64,000 bases of DNA from an uncultured bacterium (GCA_902791985.1 CADAYD010000008.1:115011-179010), one strand, 5' to 3'; shown: positions 53,035 to 61,942, numbered from the stretch's first letter. The notes: generated from the sequence alone by a model not told the origin. A program made the numbers and translations.

Positions 53035-53499
53035 ATGACTATACTAACCAGAATAAAAAGCGTATTACCAACAGTAATTACAAAGGGCGCAGGGCTGGCA
53101 GCTCTGGGTGTTGTAGCATACGATGCAAATTATTTAGGCAAAGTTCAAGCCGACCTTTATGCAAGCACAAAAGATGCAAAATCAACGGCTTACTACTTAA
53201 ATAACTCTATGTATATGTCAAATATGAGTAAATTTACGGAAAAAATAAAAAATTGGTCTTTTACAACAGAATTAGACCAAACATATAAGCGCTTCTTTAA
53301 TGAAGGAATAGGATATATTAAAGGTTTTACCGCAATGTTAGTAAATAGCGTAATTCCTCTTGGTTTAGGTTTAGGAGCACTTTTAGGCGGTAAAAACGTT
53401 TCAAAAGGTTCAACTATTGGACTTGCCATTTATGCAGGATACAAATTTGTTAAAAACTTCTTCGGTATAGGAACTCCTAATACTTTAAAAATAGATTAA
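53035..53499 (+). CDS. Hypothetical protein with glycine-rich hydrophobic segments, 154 aa
   Basis: No family recognised. ATG 53035 is preferred to 53026 because AAAGGA is 8-9 nt upstream. Hydrophobic segments near the start (VITKGAGLAALGVVAYDA) and C-terminus (NSVIPLGLGLGALLGGK, TIGLAIYAGYKFV) flank a helical polar middle. The overall plan resembles the 181-residue protein at 43,189-43,734. It follows the Asn/Pro-rich protein in the same orientation. Confidence 0.65.
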   Translation: MTILTRIKSVLPTVITKGAGLAALGVVAYDANYLGKVQADLYASTKDAKSTAYYLNNSMYMSNMSKFTEKIKNWSFTTELDQTYKRFFNEGIGYIKGFTAMLVNSVIPLGLGLGALLGGKNVSKGSTIGLAIYAGYKFVKNFFGIGTPNTLKID

Positions 53500-53594
53500 A
53501 TGTTAACAAATTTTAATAAATGGCTCTAATTATTAAACTTTTTTATGAATTTTACCGACAAGACTAGTAATCAGTATTAAAAGAGGATTATGTC

Positions 53595-53885
53595 ATGTCA
53601 GAAAATTCACAATTTAGTTTTAACAGACCATACAAACCATTTGGGTTCAATATTCAAGTTCCTGAAAGAACCATTCAGCAAGCAGGTCAATCATTAGAGA
53701 ATTTGATTAAAGCACCTACAGAACCTCTTTTTAACTTTTTAGAAGAAAATGAAGAAGTCTTTAATGGCGATGTTGCATTTGAAATTGATAAAACTATTGC
53801 ACAGAACTTTACAATAGGTTCTTTAATGCGCCTTGAAGATGAGAAAGTAAACGGGAAACAGCATAAAATCGATATGCATTTTTAA
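53595..53885 (+). CDS. Hypothetical protein, 96 aa
   Basis: Not recognised. AAGAGGA lies 8 nt before the ATG. Polar start with FSFNRPYKPFGFNIQVPERT, then a mixed helical segment (AGQSLENLIKAPTEPLFNFLEENEEVF) and an acidic-basic end. No signal peptide or membrane helix. It could be co-transcribed with the two preceding unknown genes, 95 bp away. A 96-bp gap upstream has no terminator I can see. Confidence 0.6.
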   Translation: MSENSQFSFNRPYKPFGFNIQVPERTIQQAGQSLENLIKAPTEPLFNFLEENEEVFNGDVAFEIDKTIAQNFTIGSLMRLEDEKVNGKQHKIDMHF

Positions 53886-53917
53886 GCCAAAGCAGAGGAA
53901 CTTGTGTACAAATTTTA

Positions 53918-54706
53918 TTATTTACCTAATTCATTTGCTTTTTGGGTAGTTTTTTTAATAACATCATAGAAAACTTTTGCGCTGTCATATTTTTTCATTT
54001 CCTGAATTCCAACAAAAGTACAACCACCTTTTGTTGCAACGTTATCTATTAATGTTTGGACAGGAATTTGACCGCGATTAAATATCATTTGCGCAGAACC
54101 AAATGCGGTTTGAGTGGCAAGAGTGAGAGATTTATCATATTCCAATCCGAGTTTTTCGCCTGCGCGAGCCATATCTTCTATTACTTGATAGAAAAACGCC
54201 GGTCCGGAACCGGAAATTGCCGTAACAATATCCATTTGTTCTTCAGTTACATCAATACATTTGCCAATAGAGGAAAGCAGGTTTTCAATGAACTCAACAT
54301 CTTGTGCGGTTGCATTTGTCCCTGCACAAATTCCAAACATCCCAAGTTTCACAAGCGCGGGAGTATTTGGCATAATCCTGATAATACGTGCATTTGGTAA
54401 TATATTTTCAATTTTGGAGGTTGTAACACCCGCACAAATAGAAACAACTAACTTCTCCGAATTAATAAAATCTCTTATATCATTCAAAACATCCATTGCT
54501 TGATTAGGTTTGGTAGCAATAAAAATTACATCTGATTCTTTCGCAAGTTTTTTATTATCGCAATAAATTTCTATCCCAAGTTTGTCTGATGCTGAGGTCG
54601 CAAATTCTTCACTTATTTCAGAGCCGATGACTTTATAATCATTTTTTATTGCACTTATAATTGCACTTGCCATTTTCCCGCATCCGATAAAACCTATTTG
54701 CTTCAT
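53918..54706 (-). CDS. proC: Pyrroline-5-carboxylate reductase
   Basis: 262 residues. NADPH-binding IGFIGCGKMASAIISAI, the middle IRIMPNTPALVKLGMFGICAG, AISGSGPAFFYQVIEDMARAGEKLGL and the C-terminal VATKGGCTFVGIQEMKK blocks are all specific to ProC. It makes proline from pyrroline-5-carboxylate. Usual partners proA and proB are not adjacent. It is convergent with the small unknown gene and divergent from rpmH, with 96 bp between starts. Confidence 0.96.
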   Translation of the reverse strand: MKQIGFIGCGKMASAIISAIKNDYKVIGSEISEEFATSASDKLGIEIYCDNKKLAKESDVIFIATKPNQAMDVLNDIRDFINSEKLVVSICAGVTTSKIENILPNARIIRIMPNTPALVKLGMFGICAGTNATAQDVEFIENLLSSIGKCIDVTEEQMDIVTAISGSGPAFFYQVIEDMARAGEKLGLEYDKSLTLATQTAFGSAQMIFNRGQIPVQTLIDNVATKGGCTFVGIQEMKKYDSAKVFYDVIKKTTQKANELGK

Positions 54707-54802
54707 AATATTTAACTATTCCTCTCTGCTATTATTGACTATTGTTTTTTTTTACTATAACATCTGTATTATACGATAAAAATAGCAAAGGAAATAAAAA
54801 AA

Positions 54803-54955
54803 ATGAAACGTACACTAGAAGGAACTAAAAGAAAAAGACAAAATGTAAGCGGTTTCAGAGCAAGAATGTCTACTCCCGGCGGCAGAGAAGTATTAAACAG
54901 ACGCCGTGCAAAAGGTCGTCATAAATTAGCTATTACTGCAAAGGAAAGAGCATAA
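54803..54955 (+). CDS. rpmH: 50S ribosomal protein L34
   Basis: 50 residues, too short for usual ORF cut-offs but unmistakable: [20 protein letters not shown] and [20 protein letters not shown] are the L34 blocks. AAAGGA lies 8 nt upstream. It is followed 100 bp later by rnpA, the conserved bacterial order. TTGACT at 54735 could serve as its -35. A palindromic repeat lies between rpmH and rnpA. Confidence 0.95.
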   Translation: MKRTLEGTKRKRQNVSGFRARMSTPGGREVLNRRRAKGRHKLAITAKERA

Positions 54956-55035
54956 GAGTTTTTGGTCATTCTGAGCAGGAGATTCTTCGTGCTATTGCTT
55001 TCAGAATGACAGAGTGCGAAGAATCTGATACAGTA
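54956..55035. repeat. Dispersed-type palindromic repeat between rpmH and rnpA
   Basis: GGTCATTCTGA pairs with the later CAGAATGAC, and AGATTCTTCG with CGAAGAATCT, giving two interleaved inverted repeats within about 70 bp. The words are those of extragenic palindromes common in gut bacterial genomes. Confidence 0.6.
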
Positions 55036-55055
55036 AATTGTATAGGTTATTCGTT

Positions 55056-55406
55056 ATGCTTCCAAAACAGTATCGTTTAAAAAAAAGAACCGCTTTTAAA
55101 GCAACATATAAAGTTAAGCACTCCTCCCATTCGGGTGGAGTAACTTTGTTTGCAGGAATAGAAAAAAAAGAAGAAACTCCCACCAAAGTAGGTTTTGTAG
55201 TCAGCAAAAAAGTTCATAAAAGAGCTGTTAAAAGAAATCGTTTGAAGCGTCTATTAAGGGAGAGTTACAGACAACTCTTAAAAGAAAATAATTTATACAA
55301 TTCCGATAAATATCTGTCACTTATTTTTGTTGGCGGAGAAAATGCTTTGGATAAAAATTTTGACGAAATAAAAAAAGCCGTTAAAATAACTTTAGAGAGG
55401 TTATAA
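55056..55406 (+). CDS. rnpA: Ribonuclease P protein component
   Basis: 116 residues from the ATG at 55056 (AGG upstream; an upstream TTG at 55038 is not needed). The family signature KRAVKRNRLKRLLRESYRQ is in the middle, with KVGFVVSKKVHKRAVKRN before it. It binds the RNase P RNA for tRNA 5' processing. The stop overlaps the next start as TAATG. The usual next genes yidD and yidC are replaced by an unknown gene. Confidence 0.95.
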   Translation: MLPKQYRLKKRTAFKATYKVKHSSHSGGVTLFAGIEKKEETPTKVGFVVSKKVHKRAVKRNRLKRLLRESYRQLLKENNLYNSDKYLSLIFVGGENALDKNFDEIKKAVKITLERL

Positions 55407-55960
55407 TGATTCTTGAAGGAATGTATTTTGAAAACATAATAATGCACTCTGAAACAAGAGTATATCCGCAATTTCCGACAATAACTTCAGGTCTTAAAGA
55501 GGGTACTGATGCTGTCTATCGTTATGGGTTAAGAGAATCTTCTTATCCAACCCTTATTATTATTGACGAATTACAAGACGGAAAAGGTAATTATATCCCG
55601 GCAGGGCACTATGAGTTGGCTCTTGCCGATGACAGGCAATTTTTACTATTACTTGAAGCTAAAGAACTTCGCGCAATAATACCGGTGTTTAAAGTTGAAG
55701 TATCTATGGAGGAACAACCTCAAGTTCACGATAATAAATCTTTAAAAGCAAAACAAAAAAAAGATAAAGAAATTTGGAAAACAAACAAAAAACGCGAACG
55801 CAAAGGTATGCCGCCCATAAACGAAGAAGAACAAATTTATCAAGAGGCATCCATTGAATACAATAAAGACGGGAAATACTTTCTAATCCGTTATGAGCGT
55901 GGAGACGTAAAAGCTTGGGCAGCAGTAAAAGCATTAGAATTTAAACAAGAAGATAAATAA
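55406..55960 (+). CDS. Hypothetical protein coupled to rnpA, 184 aa
   Basis: Not recognised. The N-terminal ~110 residues are mostly beta (YFENIIMHSETRVYPQFPTI, YPTLIIIDELQDGKGNYIPAGHYELAL), then a strongly basic helix (KAKQKKDKEIWKTNKKRERKG) and a C-terminal segment IYQEASIEYNKDGKYFLIRYERGDVKAW. No membrane helix. It overlaps the rnpA stop by one base, so it is translated with rnpA. Its 3' end overlaps the convergent DUF4145-like gene by 20 bp. A role in RNA or envelope biogenesis is only suggested by position. Confidence 0.7.
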   Translation: MILEGMYFENIIMHSETRVYPQFPTITSGLKEGTDAVYRYGLRESSYPTLIIIDELQDGKGNYIPAGHYELALADDRQFLLLLEAKELRAIIPVFKVEVSMEEQPQVHDNKSLKAKQKKDKEIWKTNKKRERKGMPPINEEEQIYQEASIEYNKDGKYFLIRYERGDVKAWAAVKALEFKQEDK

Positions 55961-56603
55961 GAGTAATCATTGCTATTATCATAAATACCCCGACAACAAT
56001 CCAAAAAGCCGAAATACCGTTTTTTCTCGGAACGGAATTCATTGAAGTTACTTGAGGTTTTGGCTTTTGAGTTTTTTTAGTTGTTTTTTTCTTGGGATTA
56101 GAAGTTTTCTGTGCCTGTTCTTTTGCCTCAATGTATTTATCAGAAAGCGACTGCTTGGATGGATTACCGGTTATTAAAAGCTCGACATCATACCTGAGTT
56201 TTAAAATATCAGAATCAGCTTTTTTATAAAAAACAGAATAATTCAAACCTGCCTCAAAAGCTCTTTGTAAGCACTCTAAAGCAGTTGTTGCATCTTTTTC
56301 GACACTGCCTGAATGTACCGATATATTTCCTTGTTTTTTAAGAAAATACAAATCCTCAATAAACTCTTTTTCTTCTTCACTGTGATTGGATTTATCCTTC
56401 AGAGTTGAAAGCATCTCATCAAAAGTGACTTCGCTTGTGCGATTTGAGCCTAAAACATTTCTGCACAAATGTTCTCCAAAACGCCTTGTTTGTCCCATAC
56501 ATTGCTCAAAAAACTCACCTCTGTAGAGCCTTTCAGCATCAACCATCATTTCATATAAATTATTATCAATATCTTTTAAATAATCAAAATTCGTTTTAGC
56601 CAT
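55941..56603 (-). CDS. DUF4145-like protein with C-terminal membrane anchor
   Basis: 220 residues. Residues 1-130 are helical, with RRFGEHLCRNVLG, FDEMLSTLKDK and FLKKQGNISVHSG, resembling DUF4145 (the VHxG end is characteristic), often seen in nuclease or restriction-associated proteins. A Lys/Pro linker (NPKKKTTKKTQKPKP) and a single C-terminal membrane helix (ISAFWIVVGVFMIIAMITLI) follow, so it is tail-anchored with its domain in the cytoplasm. The function is unknown. Confidence 0.65.
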   Translation of the reverse strand: MAKTNFDYLKDIDNNLYEMMVDAERLYRGEFFEQCMGQTRRFGEHLCRNVLGSNRTSEVTFDEMLSTLKDKSNHSEEEKEFIEDLYFLKKQGNISVHSGSVEKDATTALECLQRAFEAGLNYSVFYKKADSDILKLRYDVELLITGNPSKQSLSDKYIEAKEQAQKTSNPKKKTTKKTQKPKPQVTSMNSVPRKNGISAFWIVVGVFMIIAMITLIYLLV

Positions 56604-56633
56604 TTGATAATAATTATATTATAAAAAAAATAT

Positions 56634-57278
56634 TTAAAGCTGACTTGATAAAGCCATATTCACACAATCTTTAAAGTTTTTATCGAAAAAATTTGCATAA
56701 TAAGGATATTTAAAAAGAACTACATCTCCATGCACCAACAATTTTTCCGGCTTACCTCCATTTATAAATGAATACACATAATTTTCACCATATTTGTTCA
56801 ACGGGGAAGATTTAAAGAGCTGCTTATTTTCTTTAGAAAACGCCAAAGTTGCTCCATTCTCAGACCTAAAAACCAATTCGTCCGGAATCAAATTTAATGA
56901 ACGAGCAACACCTTTTAGATTATAATCAATCCTTGGCGGTTTTGGCAAAAATCGGAAAAACTTAGCCAAAGCACTTTTTTGACTAATCATTCTTACGTCT
57001 TGCTCTAATACTTTTATTGCTTCGTCAGGACACAGTGGATCAAGTCCGGATTTAGTATTTATCCATGGATAATATTTAAACCTTAAATTATTATCTAAAA
57101 TGAATTTGGCAATCCCTTTATCTTTGCCTTTTCTTACTACATATAAATTATCTGTTGTATTATCAAAATTTTTAAAAATTAGTTTGTGTCTGCCGGCAAG
57201 TTTCTCTAATTCGATTTTGGCAGCTTTAGTAGGGTTTTTTATCAAAAAAGTACCGGTAAAATTTATTTTATTATCCAT
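56634..57278 (-). CDS. Lineage-type hypothetical protein with N-terminal NFTG motif
   Basis: 214 residues, unrecognised. NFTG is at residues 6-9 (MDNKINFTGTFLIKN). The middle is basic, with two short blocks of Pro (FLPKPPRIDYNLKG), and the C-terminus has YSFINGGKPEKLLVHGD. The NFTG start and GGKPEK end are shared with the protein at 20,428. AAAGGAGA lies just before the ATG. No signal peptide. It is downstream of nothing on the same strand, so likely monocistronic. Confidence 0.65.
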   Translation of the reverse strand: MDNKINFTGTFLIKNPTKAAKIELEKLAGRHKLIFKNFDNTTDNLYVVRKGKDKGIAKFILDNNLRFKYYPWINTKSGLDPLCPDEAIKVLEQDVRMISQKSALAKFFRFLPKPPRIDYNLKGVARSLNLIPDELVFRSENGATLAFSKENKQLFKSSPLNKYGENYVYSFINGGKPEKLLVHGDVVLFKYPYYANFFDKNFKDCVNMALSSQL

Positions 57279-57386
57279 TATTTCTCCTTTTTATTATTAT
57301 AAAACAACTAAAAAAATTTTTTGCATATAAAATATATTCAATTTTTATGAAAATTATTGTACAATGTTAAAAAAAGAGAGCTTCAT

Positions 57387-58067
57387 ATGTATAAAAAAAG
57401 TTATAATGGATTATTAACATTAGGTATAGGAGTAATAATCGTAGGATTGGCGCTCCTTGTATACAGCATTACTTCTTATTCTGAAGTAAAATTGGTAACA
57501 GACAAAATCGATTTCGATGAATTAGATAACAACAATCAAATATCTACAAGCGATAAATACTATAAATATCTTTCAATTTGGGATACTTTAAATCAAAAAC
57601 TTGAAAAAAACAAGAATTTGCCGATTAAAAATATGTCATGCGCATATTTAGACTATGCACAACACAACATCAAATCGCTTTATAAACTAGTGTATAAGTC
57701 TGCAAATGAAGATGCTTCACGCAGAGCAGTTGTTGAAGGAAATATAAAATCTCTTACTGATTTATACCAAAATTATAAAACATGCAGAAAAACTGCACTA
57801 TATATTGAAGAATTAAATAAAATTCGAGATGAAATAGAAAATTCAGATGACATATTCTATCAAGGAAGAATGGAAACATTTATTAACGGGAATAGAGATA
57901 TAGAGCGCGTGGACATTGGCTCAGCAATTCCGGATTCCGGATTTCAAGATGATATGTTTCCGCAATATGAACATCAAATAATACCGGCAAACACCAATCA
58001 AAATACTCAAAAAGAACAGCAATATGAGCAAGTTCAACAATATATCGGTTCTGACTCTGGGCAATAA
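57387..58067 (+). CDS. Membrane-anchored hypothetical protein, 226 aa
   Basis: Not recognised. The ATG at 57387 follows AGAGAG; the upstream in-frame ATG lacks a site. One N-terminal membrane helix (GLLTLGIGVIIVGLALLVYSI) is followed by a helical domain of about 150 residues outside or inside the membrane (YKYLSIWDTLNQKLEKNKN, YIEELNKIRDEIENSDDI). A Gln/Asn-rich tail ends it (NTNQNTQKEQQYEQVQQY). Shape is like bacterial signal-anchored helical proteins of the LemA type, but no motif confirms this. Confidence 0.65.
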   Translation: MYKKSYNGLLTLGIGVIIVGLALLVYSITSYSEVKLVTDKIDFDELDNNNQISTSDKYYKYLSIWDTLNQKLEKNKNLPIKNMSCAYLDYAQHNIKSLYKLVYKSANEDASRRAVVEGNIKSLTDLYQNYKTCRKTALYIEELNKIRDEIENSDDIFYQGRMETFINGNRDIERVDIGSAIPDSGFQDDMFPQYEHQIIPANTNQNTQKEQQYEQVQQYIGSDSGQ

Positions 58068-58389
58068 AATGCAATTATACAAATTTCACCGAATTATTAA
58101 GTTTTGTAAAGTGTAAATCATACACTATTACTATATTTCAGCCACATATACATATTGAGAAAAAAGGATTGTTGACAGGAAAAATTTATCATGTAATAAT
58201 ATAGACATAAGATTTAAGTGTAGTCGAAACACTAAATATAAATAGTTCATTAACCCCAAAACATATAAACTCCTAAATAATAAACACTAAAAGAGACCAT
58301 TAGTTTTTACGATTTTGAAGATAATAAAAATGGATTAGCGCAAAAATCACGCCTTTTCGAGTTTATATGAGCTGCCATACAAAACTGTT
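58068..58389. other. Gene-free stretch with an orphan promoter
   Basis: No coding frame of note. It contains TTGACA at 58172 with TAATAA 16 nt later, a small AAGTGT/ACACT hairpin near 58218, and no gene in the following 180 bp on the plus strand before the convergent dut gene. A short untranslated transcript is possible. Confidence 0.4.
58172..58199 (+). promoter_or_regulatory. Orphan sigma-70-type promoter
   Basis: Consensus TTGACA (58172-58177), 16-nt spacer, TAATAA (58194-58199). It points into a stretch without a plus-strand gene. Confidence 0.45.
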
Positions 58390-58827
58390 TTATTTCCCTG
58401 TTGAACCAAATCCGCCTTCACCTCTTGCTGTAGAAGTTAATTCTGCGACGACTTTGATTTGAGCTTGCTCAACTCGTGCAATAATCATCTGCGCAATACG
58501 TTCATCAGGTTGAATTGTATATTCTTCATTAGAAATATTCACAACAGGAACACATACTTCTCCTCTATAATCCTCGTCAATTGTTCCGACACAATTTATC
58601 AAAGTTATACCATGCTTTATTGATAATCCTGAACGCGGACGAATTTGCGCTTCATAACCATGTTCAAGTTCAATTTTTAAACCTGTGGGAATAAGTTTAC
58701 GTTCTAGCGGCCTTAGGGTAATAGGTTCGGATATTGCCGCACTTAAATCCATACCGGCAGCACCATTAGTTTTATACTCAGGTAATATTCTGTTATTTTC
58801 TAATCGTTCTATTTTTAATATTGTCAT
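58390..58827 (-). CDS. dut: dUTP diphosphatase
   Basis: 145 residues, trimeric dUTPase type. All five motifs are present: GAAGMDLSA (1), [12 protein letters not shown] (2), [12 protein letters not shown] (3), [10 protein letters not shown] (4) and the C-terminal GEGGFGSTG (5). It hydrolyses dUTP to dUMP and keeps uracil out of DNA. Single minus-strand gene, divergent from the 58,918 gene. Confidence 0.97.
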   Translation of the reverse strand: MTILKIERLENNRILPEYKTNGAAGMDLSAAISEPITLRPLERKLIPTGLKIELEHGYEAQIRPRSGLSIKHGITLINCVGTIDEDYRGEVCVPVVNISNEEYTIQPDERIAQMIIARVEQAQIKVVAELTSTARGEGGFGSTGK

Positions 58828-58917
58828 TACTCACCTCATTTTTTATTATAATAAATAATAATTTCCTATTTGTAAAATTTATGTTAAAATATTCTAAAAA
58901 GAAGATTGGAGTCAGAT

Positions 58918-59337
58918 ATGCAGGAGTTTAGCAAATATAGAGCGATAACAGTTGGGTTTATACTAATGTTTATTTTTGCAATCGCAGCGATTTACACAAA
59001 TACTAAAGATGCTGTCGCTACAAAACAACAAAACAATCAAATTATGCCCCAAAATATTGAATCAAAAAATTCTTTTAATAAAACAAATAACGCATATCTT
59101 GATAATCAGCAAAATTTAAGTAATGAAATTGATAATAAAATAGTACAAATAAGTGACAGATTAAGTCAGCTTGAGCAAAAAGTTTATAATGCTCCCAATT
59201 ATGATCAGCAAGGAGTGCGCTGCAACATCAGAGGGATTATAAGTGATGGCAGAATAGTACCCTTATCACCGGAAGAATCCGTAAATGAATCAAAAATGAA
59301 TGACCGAGAAGTTTTAATCACCTGCGTATTTAAATAA
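58918..59337 (+). CDS. Signal-anchored hypothetical protein, 139 aa
   Basis: Not recognised. Start ATG 58918, preceded by TTGGAG. One N-terminal membrane helix (ITVGFILMFIFAIAAIYTN) is followed by an Asn/Gln-rich stretch, a coiled helix (NLSNEIDNKIVQISDRLSQLEQKV), and a C-terminal segment with two Cys (VRCNIRGIISDGRIVPLSP, LITCVF) that may form a disulfide outside. Convergent 2 bp from the next gene, with stops almost touching. Confidence 0.65.
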   Translation: MQEFSKYRAITVGFILMFIFAIAAIYTNTKDAVATKQQNNQIMPQNIESKNSFNKTNNAYLDNQQNLSNEIDNKIVQISDRLSQLEQKVYNAPNYDQQGVRCNIRGIISDGRIVPLSPEESVNESKMNDREVLITCVFK

Positions 59338-59338
59338 A

Positions 59339-60178
59339 TTAATTTATATAAGCATCTTGAGTCAATTTAATTTCATATATTGTTCCTGACGGAAGCGAAA
59401 TATTTTTACCCTTTTGAGTTAATCCTGTTACAGGAGAAGTTATGGTACACACAGCAGACCCAAGCCAGCCAGTAATTGTTGGGAATGGAGATAATACTGT
59501 ACCTACAGGATTTGAGGACATTTTTGTTGATAAATTGCGTGCTTTTTTATAAAAATTAATACCTTGATTAATTTTGTTATCGACACCTTGCAAATATTGG
59601 CGTGCTCCTTTTATATTATTGAAAAACACATTTTTAGAATTTGCTTTTGTAATTTTGCCTTCAACAGGTATTGTTTTTCCGTTAAAGGTCATACTCTTAA
59701 TATCTATTTTTAAAAGACCGCCATTTCCTGTTATTTGCCCGCTGTGTGAAGCAGTAATAACCCCTTTAAACTGAGTACCTGCAGGTATAACAATATTCGA
59801 TTTATAAACAGGATCTGTTGACGTAAAGGTCAATAAAGAATTTACACCGCTCCAACCTGACACTGCAGCATTTGATTTTACATTAAATTGTGTTCCGGAA
59901 GGAATTTTTATACCTGTTTTTGAAGCAACAGTATTTGTAACCGAATTAGAAACTTTTGTTACGACCGGAGTTGAATTATCGAACACAGGAGTTGTTTTGG
60001 GCGGTTTTGAGTTTGATGATTTTGAAGTTGATTGATTTACCTTCATATCTTTATTGAGTTTATTTGAATCATACTGTTTCTCAATCGTTGAATTAACAGA
60101 AGTATCCAAATCATAAGCACAAACCGACATACAACACAAACATAAAATAAACGGCAATATACAAAATATCTTATACAT
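59339..60178 (-). CDS. Secreted hypothetical protein with repeated IPSGTQF motif
   Basis: 279 residues. Signal peptide IFCILPFILCLCCMSVCA, a Ser/Thr/Lys linker, then two related beta units, IPSGTQFNVKSNAAVSGWSG and IPAGTQFKGVITASHSGQIT, followed by LKIDIKSMTFNGKTIPVEGKI. A third echo is LPSGTIYEIKL near the end. The pattern recalls the periplasmic beta domains of TrbI/VirB10-like and capsule-export proteins, but the lineage-specific context means the family stays open. The ATG at 60178 overlaps the end of the DUF805 gene. Confidence 0.6.
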   Translation of the reverse strand: MYKIFCILPFILCLCCMSVCAYDLDTSVNSTIEKQYDSNKLNKDMKVNQSTSKSSNSKPPKTTPVFDNSTPVVTKVSNSVTNTVASKTGIKIPSGTQFNVKSNAAVSGWSGVNSLLTFTSTDPVYKSNIVIPAGTQFKGVITASHSGQITGNGGLLKIDIKSMTFNGKTIPVEGKITKANSKNVFFNNIKGARQYLQGVDNKINQGINFYKKARNLSTKMSSNPVGTVLSPFPTITGWLGSAVCTITSPVTGLTQKGKNISLPSGTIYEIKLTQDAYIN

Positions 60179-60557
60179 CTTTGACAATTTTACCTTGAAA
60201 TAAAATCAATATAAGATAGATTATAACAATTAATAATGGAAAACTAATCATTCCGATAAACGAAATAATAAATAAAAATATATTAACTAAAATTCCAGTC
60301 TTACTGCTACCTGTAATATCCCACAATCTTTTAGTACACTGAATAAAATACATATACAACAAAGGCAATTCAATAAAAAAGACTAATACAAAAGGAAGCC
60401 ACAATAAGGATTTTAGACCAAATATATCACTCGTTAAAAATACAAAAACGAATGCACATATAGTCTGTAAAACAGCTATCCCCAGAGTATACTTAAAAAA
60501 CTCTAATCTGCCCGAAGGATTGTTTATTTTCAAAAGATTATCAATAATTTTTTTCAC
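60171..60557 (-). CDS. DUF805-like membrane protein
   Basis: 128 residues with four membrane helices. The start NPSGRLEFFKYTLGIAVLQ and CTKRLWDITGSS are the DUF805 signatures (GRxxRxxFW...VRRLHDxG in the family, here diverged). Function unknown. It starts 8 bp after the glutamate synthase-like gene stop and overlaps the secreted protein gene, so the three are one minus-strand operon. A larger DUF805 protein is encoded at 62,071. Confidence 0.75.
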   Translation of the reverse strand: MKKIIDNLLKINNPSGRLEFFKYTLGIAVLQTICAFVFVFLTSDIFGLKSLLWLPFVLVFFIELPLLYMYFIQCTKRLWDITGSSKTGILVNIFLFIISFIGMISFPLLIVIIYLILILFQGKIVKDV

Positions 60558-60565
60558 TGTTTATC

Positions 60566-61942
60566 CTACTTATTTGCGAGCATTTCATTAATAGCTTTAG
60601 CGGCTTTTTTACCTGCACCCATCGCATTAATTGCATTAGACTCCCCGACCGGCGCAACATCACCTCCTGCAAAAACGCAAGGAATATTTGTGGCTCTTGT
60701 TTCTCCGTCGACAGTTATATAACCTTTTTTATCGGTAACTATTTCAAGTCCGTCATATTCAGCAGAACGTTGGATAATCGGGTTAGGATCTGTACCTAAA
60801 GCAACTATTACCGTATCGACATCTTCAATAACAAATTCACCCGTTCCTACCGGTCTGCATCTACCAGATTCATCAGGCTCACCAAGCACCATTTTTTCAA
60901 ACTTCATGCCGGCAACATAACCATCATTTTCAAGAATTTCGACAGGAGCATGCAAAAATTTAAAAATTATTCCTTCTTCTTTTGCATGGCGAATTTCTTC
61001 GAGACGTGCAGGAAGTTCTTTTTCCGTTCTGCGATACATAATAGAAACTTGCTCAAATCCGACACGGACAGCGGTTCTTGCTGCATCCATCGCAACGTTA
61101 CCTCCTCCGATTATAGCTGCTTTTTTACCTACTCTTAAAGGAGTCGGGGAATCTTTTGTCCCAGCACCCATAAGGTTGACTCTTGTTAAAAACTCGTTAG
61201 CACTGTATACACCATTTAGATTTTCTCCTTTTATATGCATCATTTTAGGCAGTCCCGCACCGGAACAAATAAATATTGCATCAAAGCCATCTTCTTTTAA
61301 TTGTTTTAATGTAATAGATTTCCCTACTATAACATTTGTTTTAAACTCAACCCCCATATTTTTTAAATTATCAATTTCTCTGTCTAAAAATGTTCTTGGA
61401 AGTCTGAAAGGAGGAATACCATACCTTAAAACCCCGCCTAGCTTGTGTAGCGCTTCAAATACAACAACTTCGTGTCCGGCTTTTCTCAAATCTGCAGCGG
61501 CAGTAATTCCTGCGCAGCCTGAACCAACAACCGCAACTTTTTTACCGCTCGGAATAATAACTGTTTTCGCCGCTTTTGTATTATCGCCAACATATCTTTC
61601 CAATGCACCGATTGCAACGCTTTCACCTTTAATACCCAGAATACAATTACCTTCACACTGTCTTTCTTGAGGGCAAACTCGTCCGCAAACGGATGGCAAC
61701 ATGCTTGTTTGGCGAATTATATCTCCCGCCTTGTCAAGTTCATCTTTTTTTAATGCTTCTATAAAATCAGGAATTTGAATATTTACAGGGCAGCCCTGAA
61801 CACATCTTGGATTTTTACAATGTAAACACCGTGATGCTTCAAGCTTCACCTGCTCCGGTGTTAAATTACTTTCTACCGCATCAAAATTTGAACGGCGTTC
61901 CATTTTGTCTTGTTCTTTTACTCTTTGTCTTTCAACTGCCAT
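60566..61942 (-). CDS. gltA: Glutamate synthase (NADPH) GltA / NfnB-type oxidoreductase
   Basis: 458 residues. The N-terminal ferredoxin-like domain has two 4Fe-4S sets (CLHCKNPRCVQGCPVNI; CGRVCPQERQCEGNC), followed by FAD-binding VAVVGSGCAGITAAADL and NADPH-binding AAIIGGGNVAMDAARTA. This fits both the homotetrameric GltA-type glutamate synthase small subunit and the NfnB subunit of the NADH-dependent ferredoxin:NADP oxidoreductase. No gltB or nfnA is adjacent, so the choice is open. AAGGGATAG precedes the ATG. It opens the minus-strand operon with DUF805 and a secreted protein. Confidence 0.85.
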   Translation of the reverse strand: MAVERQRVKEQDKMERRSNFDAVESNLTPEQVKLEASRCLHCKNPRCVQGCPVNIQIPDFIEALKKDELDKAGDIIRQTSMLPSVCGRVCPQERQCEGNCILGIKGESVAIGALERYVGDNTKAAKTVIIPSGKKVAVVGSGCAGITAAADLRKAGHEVVVFEALHKLGGVLRYGIPPFRLPRTFLDREIDNLKNMGVEFKTNVIVGKSITLKQLKEDGFDAIFICSGAGLPKMMHIKGENLNGVYSANEFLTRVNLMGAGTKDSPTPLRVGKKAAIIGGGNVAMDAARTAVRVGFEQVSIMYRRTEKELPARLEEIRHAKEEGIIFKFLHAPVEILENDGYVAGMKFEKMVLGEPDESGRCRPVGTGEFVIEDVDTVIVALGTDPNPIIQRSAEYDGLEIVTDKKGYITVDGETRATNIPCVFAGGDVAPVGESNAINAMGAGKKAAKAINEMLANK

